Shown here one piece after another: positions 57,941 through 64,000 of a stretch of 64,000 bases of DNA. The position numbers and the translations under genes were made by a program. Origin of the DNA: Crossaster papposus (taxonomy: Eukaryota > Echinodermata > Asteroidea > Velatida > Solasteridae); NCBI GenBank assembly GCA_037893245.1, contig JBAIAA010000601.1, positions 476,001 through 540,000 of the forward strand, read 5' to 3'. Numbering within the stretch: position 1 is the stretch's first letter; the number at the start of each line of letters is the position of its first letter. A model generated the notes under the pieces. That model was not told the origin of the DNA, did not search any database, and saw nothing but the letters and a program-made list of their open reading frames with translations.

Positions 57941-58012
57941 TTCCCACACCGGGAATCGAACCCGGGCCACGGCGGTGAGAGCGCCGGATCCTAACCACTA
58001 GACCATATGGGA
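57941..58012 (-). tRNA. tRNA-Glu(CTC), copy 157
   Basis: Consensus. Confidence 0.95.
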
Positions 58013-58287
58013 TTATGCGGAAGATCCATTGAGCATTTGGCTACGAAATTACTTTTTCACTGATGTAATTCCATTAACAAAATACCACACTGGAAAATCG
58101 AACTTGGCCAGCGAATTGTTATCAGCCGCGCCACAGACGGTGCCTCTCAAGCGATTAGCATTGTTATTGGTATTCTTGTTGTTGTTGTTGTTGTTGTTGT
58201 TGCTGTGCCAAATTCGACATGCGGAAACTTCTAAGTAAGTACCTAAAATGAGCAACTACAATGACAATCAAAGTAAAAGTCAAAACT

Positions 58288-58359
58288 TTCCCACACCGGG
58301 AATCGAACCCGGGCCAAGGCGGTGAGAGCGCCGGATCCTAACCACTAGACCATATGGGA
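58288..58359 (-). tRNA. tRNA-Glu(CTC), copy 158
   Basis: G43 to T (opens the anticodon stem). Confidence 0.82.
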
Positions 58360-58635
58360 TTATGCGGAAGATCCATTGAGCATTAGGCTACGACATTACT
58401 TTTTCACTGATGTAATTTCATTAACAAAATACCACACTGGAAAATCGAACTCGGCCAGCGAATTGTTATCAGCCGCGCCACAGACGGTGCCTCTAAAGCG
58501 ATTAGCATTGTTATTGGTATTCTTGTTGTTGTTGTTGTTGTTGTTGTTGCCTTGCCAAATTCGACATGCGGGAACCTTTTAAGTAAGTACCTAAAGAGAG
58601 CAACTACAATGACAACCAAAGTAAAATTTAAAACT

Positions 58636-58707
58636 TTCCCACACCGGGAATCGAACCCGGGCCACGGCGGTGAGAGCGCCGGATCCTAACCACTAGACCA
58701 TATGGGA
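58636..58707 (-). tRNA. tRNA-Glu(CTC), copy 159
   Basis: Consensus. Confidence 0.95.
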
Positions 58708-58870
58708 TTATGCGGAAGATCCATTGAGCATTAGGCTACGAAATTACTTTTTCACTGATGTAATTCCATTAACAAAATACCACAGTGGAAATTCGAACAC
58801 GGCCAGCGAATTGTTATCAGCCACGCCACAGACGGTGCCTCTAAAGCGATTAGCATTGTTATTGGTATTC

Positions 58871-58927
<57 letters not shown>
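58871..58927 (+). repeat. (TTG)19 microsatellite, longest pure tract
   Basis: Nineteen uninterrupted TTG triplets in the unit that precedes tRNA copy 160. The block-duplicate unit near 60958 has a clearly shorter tract, so the tract length changed after duplication. Confidence 0.95.
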
Positions 58928-58928
<1 letters not shown>

Positions 58929-59009
58929 GCCAAATTCGACATGCCGGAACTTCTAAGTAAGTACCTAAAGAGACCAACTACAATGACAACCAAAGTAACA
59001 GTTAAAACT

Positions 59010-59081
59010 TTCCCACACAGGGAATCGAACCCGGGCCACGGCGGTGAGAGCGCCGGATCCTAACCACTAGACCATATGGGA
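59010..59081 (-). tRNA. tRNA-Glu(CTC), copy 160
   Basis: G63 to T. Confidence 0.82.
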
Positions 59082-59336
59082 TTATGCGGAAGATCCATTG
59101 AGCATTAGGCTACGAAATTACTTTTTCACTGATGTAATTCCATTAACAAAATACCACGCTGGAAAATCGAACTCGGCCAGCAAATTGTTATCAGCCGCGT
59201 CCTCTAAAGCGATTGGCATTGATGTTGGTATTCTTGTTGTTGTTTTTGTTGCTGTGCCAATTTTGACATGCGGGAACTTATAAGTAAGTACCTAAAGAGT
59301 CCAACTACAATGACAACCAAAGTAACATTTACAACT

Positions 59337-59408
59337 TTCCCACGCCGGGAATCGAACCCGGGCCACGGCGGTGAGAGCGCCAGATCCTAACCACTAGACC
59401 ATATGGGA
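59337..59408 (-). tRNA. tRNA-Glu(CTC), copy 161, terminator-less subfamily
   Basis: C27 to T, T65 to C, no T4 in the 3' flank. Confidence 0.78.
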
Positions 59409-59692
59409 TTATGCGGAAGATCCATTGAGCATTTGGCTACGAAATTACTTTTTCACTGATGTAATTCCATTTACAAAATACCACACTGGAAAATCGAACT
59501 TGGCCAGCGAATTGTTATCAGCCGCGCCACAGACGGTGCCTCTAAAGCGATTAGCATTGTTATTGGTATTCTTGTTGTTGTTGTTGTTGTTTTTGTTGCT
59601 GTTGTTGCTGTGCCAAATTCGACATGCGGGAACTTCTAAGTAAGTACCTAAAAAGAGCAACTACAATGACAATCAAAGTAAAAGTTAAAACT

Positions 59693-59764
59693 TTCCCACA
59701 CCGGGAATCGAACCCGGGCCACGGCGGTGAGAGCGCCGGATCCTAACCACTAGACCATATGGGA
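59693..59764 (-). tRNA. tRNA-Glu(CTC), copy 162
   Basis: Consensus. Confidence 0.95.
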
Positions 59765-60025
59765 TTATGCGGAAGATCCATTGAGCATTAGGCTACGAAA
59801 TTTCTTTTTCACTGATGTAATTCCATTATCAAAATACCACAGTGGAAATTCGAACTCGGCCAGCGAATTGTTTTCAGCCGCGTCACAGACGGCGCCTCTA
59901 AATCGATCGATTGGCATTGATGTTGGTATTCTTGTTATTGCTGTGCCAATTTTGACACGCGGGAACTTATAAGTAAGTACCTAAAGAGTCCAACTACAAT
60001 GACAACCAAAGTAACATTTAAAACT

Positions 60026-60097
60026 TTCCCACACCGGGAATCGAACCCGGGCCACGGCGGTGAGAGCGCCGGATCCTAACCACTAGACCATATGGGA
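60026..60097 (-). tRNA. tRNA-Glu(CTC), copy 163
   Basis: Consensus. Confidence 0.95.
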
Positions 60098-60372
60098 TTA
60101 TGCGGAAGATCCATTGAGCATTTGGCTACGAAATTACTTTTTCACTGATGTAATTCCATTAACAAAATACCACACTGGAAAATCGAACTTGGCCAGCGAA
60201 TTGTTATCAGCCGCGCCACAGACGGTGCCTCTAAAGCGATTAGCATTGTTATTGGTATTCTTGTTGTTGTGGTTGTTGTTGTTGTTGCTGTGCCAAATTC
60301 GACATGCGGGAACTTCTAAGTAAGTACCTAAAAAGAGCAACTACAATGACAATCAAAGTAAAAGTTAAAACT

Positions 60373-60444
60373 TTCCCACACCGGGAATCGAACCCGGGCC
60401 ACGGCGGTGAGAGCGCCGGATCCTAACCACTAGACCATATGGGA
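60373..60444 (-). tRNA. tRNA-Glu(CTC), copy 164
   Basis: Consensus. Confidence 0.95.
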
Positions 60445-60720
60445 TTATGCGGAAGATCCATTGAGCATTAGGCTACGACATTACTTTTTCACTGATGTAA
60501 TTTCATTAACAAAATACCACACTGGAAAATCGAACTCGGCCAGCGAATTGTTATCAGCCGCGCCACAGACGGTGCCTCTAAAGCGATTAGCATTGTTATT
60601 GGTATTCTTGTTGTTGTTGTTGTTGTTGTTGTTGCCTTGCCAAATTCGACATGCGGGAACCTTTTAAGTAAGTACCTAAAGAGAGCAACTACAATGACAA
60701 CCAAAGTAAAATTTAAAACT

Positions 60721-60792
60721 TTCCCACACCGGGAATCGAACCCGGGCCACGGCGGTGAGAGCGCCGGATCCTAACCACTAGACCATATGGGA
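60721..60792 (-). tRNA. tRNA-Glu(CTC), copy 165
   Basis: Consensus. Confidence 0.95.
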
Positions 60793-60955
60793 TTATGCGG
60801 AAGATCCATTGAGCATTAGGCTACGAAATTACTTTTTCACTGATGTAATTCCATTAACAAAATACCACAGTGGAAATTCGAACACGGCCAGCGAATTGTT
60901 ATCAGCCACGCCACAGACGGTGCCTCTAAAGCGATTAGCATTGTTATTGGTATTC

Positions 60956-60989
<34 letters not shown>

Positions 60990-61070
60990 GCCAAATTCGA
61001 CATGCCGGAACTTCTAAGTAAGTACCTAAAGAGACCAACTACAATGACAACCAAAGTAACAGTTAAAACT

Positions 61071-61142
61071 TTCCCACACAGGGAATCGAACCCGGGCCAC
61101 GGCGGTGAGAGCGCCGGATCCTAACCACTAGACCATATGGGA
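61071..61142 (-). tRNA. tRNA-Glu(CTC), copy 166
   Basis: G63 to T. Confidence 0.82.
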
Positions 61143-61397
61143 TTATGCGGAAGATCCATTGAGCATTAGGCTACGAAATTACTTTTTCACTGATGTAATT
61201 CCATTAACAAAATACCACGCTGGAAAATCGAACTCGGCCAGCAAATTGTTATCAGCCGCGTCCTCTAAAGCGATTGGCATTGATGTTGGTATTCTTGTTG
61301 TTGTTTTTGTTGCTGTGCCAATTTTGACATGCGGGAACTTATAAGTAAGTACCTAAAGAGTCCAACTACAATGACAACCAAAGTAACATTTACAACT

Positions 61398-61469
61398 TTC
61401 CCACGCCGGGAATCGAACCCGGGCCACGGCGGTGAGAGCGCCAGATCCTAACCACTAGACCATATGGGA
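61398..61469 (-). tRNA. tRNA-Glu(CTC), copy 167, terminator-less subfamily
   Basis: C27 to T, T65 to C, no T4 in the 3' flank. Confidence 0.78.
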
Positions 61470-61753
61470 TTATGCGGAAGATCCATTGAGCATTTGGCTA
61501 CGAAATTACTTTTTCACTGATGTAATTCCATTTACAAAATACCACACTGGAAAATCGAACTTGGCCAGCGAATTGTTATCAGCCGCGCCACAGACGGTGC
61601 CTCTAAAGCGATTAGCATTGTTATTGGTATTCTTGTTGTTGTTGTTGTTGTTGTTGTTGCTGTTGTTGCTGTGCCAAATTCGACATGCGGGAACTTCTAA
61701 GTAAGTACCTAAAAAGAGCAACTACAATGACAATCAAAGTAAAAGTTAAAACT

Positions 61754-61825
61754 TTCCCACACCGGGAATCGAACCCGGGCCACGGCGGTGAGAGCGCCGG
61801 ATCCTAACCACTAGACCATATGGGA
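61754..61825 (-). tRNA. tRNA-Glu(CTC), copy 168
   Basis: Consensus. Confidence 0.95.
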
Positions 61826-62086
61826 TTATGCGGAAGATCCATTGAGCATTAGGCTACGAAATTTCTTTTTCACTGATGTAATTCCATTATCAAAATACCA
61901 CAGTGGAAATTCGAACTCGGCCAGCGAATTGTTTTCAGCCGCGTCACAGACGGCGCCTCTAAATCGATCGATTGGCATTGATGTTGGTATTCTTGTTATT
62001 GCTGTGCCAATTTTGACACGCGGGAACTTATAAGTAAGTACCTAAAGAGTCCAACTACAATGACAACCAAAGTAACATTTAAAACT

Positions 62087-62158
62087 TTCCCACACCGGGA
62101 ATCGAACCCGGGCCACGGCGGTGAGAGCGCCGGATCCTAACCACTAGACCATATGGGA
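62087..62158 (-). tRNA. tRNA-Glu(CTC), copy 169
   Basis: Consensus. Confidence 0.95.
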
Positions 62159-62433
62159 TTATGCGGAAGATCCATTGAGCATTTGGCTACGAAATTACTT
62201 TTTCACTGATGTAATTCCATTAACAAAATACCACACTGGAAAATCGAACTTGGCCAGCGAATTGTTATCAGCCGCGCCACAGACGGTGCCTCTAAAGCGA
62301 TTAGCATTGTTATTGGTATTCTTGTTGTTGTGGTTGTTGTTGTTGTTGCTGTGCCAAATTCGACATGCGGGAACTTCTAAGTAAGTACCTAAAAAGAGCA
62401 ACTACAATGACAATCAAAGTAAAAGTTAAAACT

Positions 62434-62505
62434 TTCCCACACCGGGAATCGAACCCGGGCCACGGCGGTGAGAGCGCCGGATCCTAACCACTAGACCATA
62501 TGGGA
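62434..62505 (-). tRNA. tRNA-Glu(CTC), copy 170
   Basis: Consensus. Confidence 0.95.
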
Positions 62506-62668
62506 TTATGCGGAAGATCCATTGAGCATTAGGCTACGAAATTACTTTTTCACTGATGTAATTCCATTAACAAAATACCACAGTGGAAATTCGAACTCGG
62601 CCAGCGAATTGTTATCAGCCACGCCACAGACGGTGCCTCTAAAGCGATTAGCATTGTTATTGGTATTC

Positions 62669-62706
<38 letters not shown>

Positions 62707-62792
62707 GCTGTGCCAAATTCGACATGCCGGAACTTCTAAGTAAGTACCTAAAGAGACCAACTACAATGACAACCAAAGTAACAGTTAAAACT

Positions 62793-62864
62793 TTCCCACA
62801 CAGGGAATCGAACCCGGGCCACGGCGGTGAGAGCGCCGGATCCTAACCACTAGACCATATGGGA
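62793..62864 (-). tRNA. tRNA-Glu(CTC), copy 171
   Basis: G63 to T. Confidence 0.82.
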
Positions 62865-63121
62865 TTATGCGGAAGATCCATTGAGCATTAGGCTACGAAA
62901 TTACTTTTTCACTGATGTAATTCCATTAACAAAATACCACAGTGGAAATTCGAACTCGGCCAGCGAATTGTTTTCAGCCGCGTCACAGACGGCGCCTCTA
63001 AATCGATTGGCATTGATGTTGGTATTCTTGTTATTGCTGTGCCAATTTTGACACGCGGGAACTTATAAGTAAGTACCTAAAGAGTCCAACTACAATGACA
63101 ACCAAAGTAACATTTAAAACT

Positions 63122-63193
63122 TTCCCACACCGGGAATCGAACCCGGGCCACGGCGGTGAGAGCGCCGGATCCTAACCACTAGACCATATGGGA
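63122..63193 (-). tRNA. tRNA-Glu(CTC), copy 172
   Basis: Consensus. Confidence 0.95.
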
Positions 63194-63468
63194 TTATGCG
63201 GAAGATCCATTGAGCATTTGGCTACGAAATTACTTTTTCACTGATGTAATTCCATTAACAAAATACCACACTGGAAAATCGAACTTGGCCAGCGAATTGT
63301 TATCAGCCGCGCCACAGACGGTGCCTCTCAAGCGATTAGCATTGTTATTGGTATTCTTGTTGTTGTTGTTGTTGTTGTTGTTGCTGTGCCAAATTCGACA
63401 TGCGGGAACTTCTAAGTAAGTACCTAAAATGAGCAACTACAATGACAATCAAAGTAAAAGTTAAAACT

Positions 63469-63540
63469 TTCCCACACCGGGAATCGAACCCGGGCCACGG
63501 CGGTGAGAGCGCCGGATCCTAACCACTAGACCATATGGGA
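63469..63540 (-). tRNA. tRNA-Glu(CTC), copy 173
   Basis: Consensus. Confidence 0.95.
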
Positions 63541-63698
63541 TTATGCGGAAGATCCATTGAGCATTAGGCTACGAAATTACTTTTTCACTGATGTAATTCC
63601 ATTAATACCACACTGGAAAATCGAACTCGGCCAGCGAATTGTTATCAGCCGCGCCACAGACGGTGCCTCTAAAGCGATTAGCATTGTTATTGGTATTC

Positions 63699-63733
<35 letters not shown>

Positions 63734-63820
63734 GCCTTGCCAAATTCGACATGCGGGAACCTTTTAAGTAAGTACCTAAAGAGAGCAACTACAATGACAA
63801 CCAAAGTAAAAGTTAAAACT

Positions 63821-63892
63821 TTCCCACACCGGGAATCGAACCCGGGCCACGGCGGTGAGAGCGCCTGATCCTAACCACTAGACCATATGGGA
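63821..63892 (-). tRNA. tRNA-Glu(CTC), copy 174
   Basis: C27 to A. Last complete tRNA in the window. Confidence 0.8.
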
Positions 63893-64000
63893 TTATGCGG
63901 AAGATCCATTGAGCATTAGGCTACGAAATTACTTTTTCACTGATGTAATTCCATTAACAAAATACCACGCTGGAAAATCGAACTCGGCCAGCAAATTGTT

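Larger units (their letters stand above)
58376..60460. repeat. Higher-order repeat F, copy 1 (6 units)
   Basis: Recurs in tandem at 60461-62521. Both copies have the aatttcattaac, cgaacacggcc, ccatttacaaaa and ccattatcaaaa spacer variants in the same order. Confidence 0.9.
60461..62521. repeat. Higher-order repeat F, copy 2
   Basis: Partner of 58376-60460; differs mainly by a shorter TTG tract. Confidence 0.9.
22920..64000 (-). repeat. Tandem tRNA-Glu array, right block (120 tRNA copies)
   Basis: Same repeat family and orientation as the left block, resuming mid-unit at tatcagccgcg right after the mobile element and running off the window end. It holds subfamilies absent from the left block: units with anticodon TTC (25.4-33.8 kb), units whose spacer reads aaatcgattgg and ttcttgttattgctg with no TTG expansion (from about 48.9 kb), and units lacking a TTTT terminator (from 48.4 kb). 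The last unit is cut by the window end. Confidence 0.97.

Noticed and set aside
313-63868. Hundreds of 60-100 codon open frames with poly-Leu (plus strand) or poly-Asn/Thr/Gln (minus strand)
   Set aside because: They are the spacer and TTG/CAA tract read without a stop. They start at the same TTG or ATG in each unit, appear on both strands at once, change length with the microsatellite, and vanish or shift frame in units with small indels. Base changes between units show no codon pattern.
1-64000. CRISPR array
   Set aside because: Repeats are too long (about 340 bp), the 'spacers' are conserved, and the repeated part is a tRNA gene.
1-64000. tRNA-derived SINE family in tandem
   Set aside because: The tRNA part is full length, well folded and followed by its own TTTT stop. 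The units are strictly head to tail with no target duplications, unlike dispersed SINEs. A SINE-like origin of the spacer remains possible.

Overview
This is eukaryotic, almost certainly metazoan, DNA. The evidence is a nuclear-type tRNA gene with internal RNA polymerase III promoters and no encoded CCA, simple-sequence tracts, and a decayed Penelope-like retroelement of a kind common in invertebrates. A marine invertebrate or basal chordate would fit, but nothing here fixes the species. There are no prokaryotic genes.

About 94% of the window (1-18820 and 22920-64000) is one tandem array. Its unit is 327 to about 375 bp and carries a 72-nt tRNA-Glu gene on the minus strand, a spacer, and a (TTG)n microsatellite of very variable length. 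I placed 174 tRNA copies, all on the minus strand, one per roughly 343 bp. About 92 match the array consensus exactly (anticodon CTC), with a recognisable A box, B box and a TTTT stop 2 nt past the gene. The rest carry point changes. Four copies carry anticodon TTC (still Glu), one carries CTT (a Lys anticodon on a Glu body), and two have a 13-nt internal duplication that destroys the T-arm. A late subfamily has lost every nearby TTTT. Units are also arranged in higher-order blocks (about 6.2, 3.4, 3.1, 2.1, 1.7, 1.0 and 0.7 kb) that share private mutations, the mark of repeated unequal exchange or segmental duplication.

The array is broken once, at 18821-22919, by a roughly 4.1-kb mobile element. 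It has 245-bp, nearly identical terminal inverted repeats, a possible ACTAT direct repeat at both ends, two poly-T/poly-G-rich direct repeats with a 304-bp period, and a minus-strand Penelope-like reverse transcriptase pseudogene (22541-20748). The pseudogene has at least four frameshifts and no recognisable GIY-YIG endonuclease. The array sequence on either side of the element overlaps by about 120 bp from different unit subfamilies, so this was not a clean insertion.

No protein-coding gene of the host is visible. The many 60-100 codon open frames in the array are spacer sequence plus the TTG/CAA tract read without a stop; they are not called as genes. tRNA base positions below are linear positions 1-72 along the gene (5' to 3', minus strand). 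Anticodon = 34-36.
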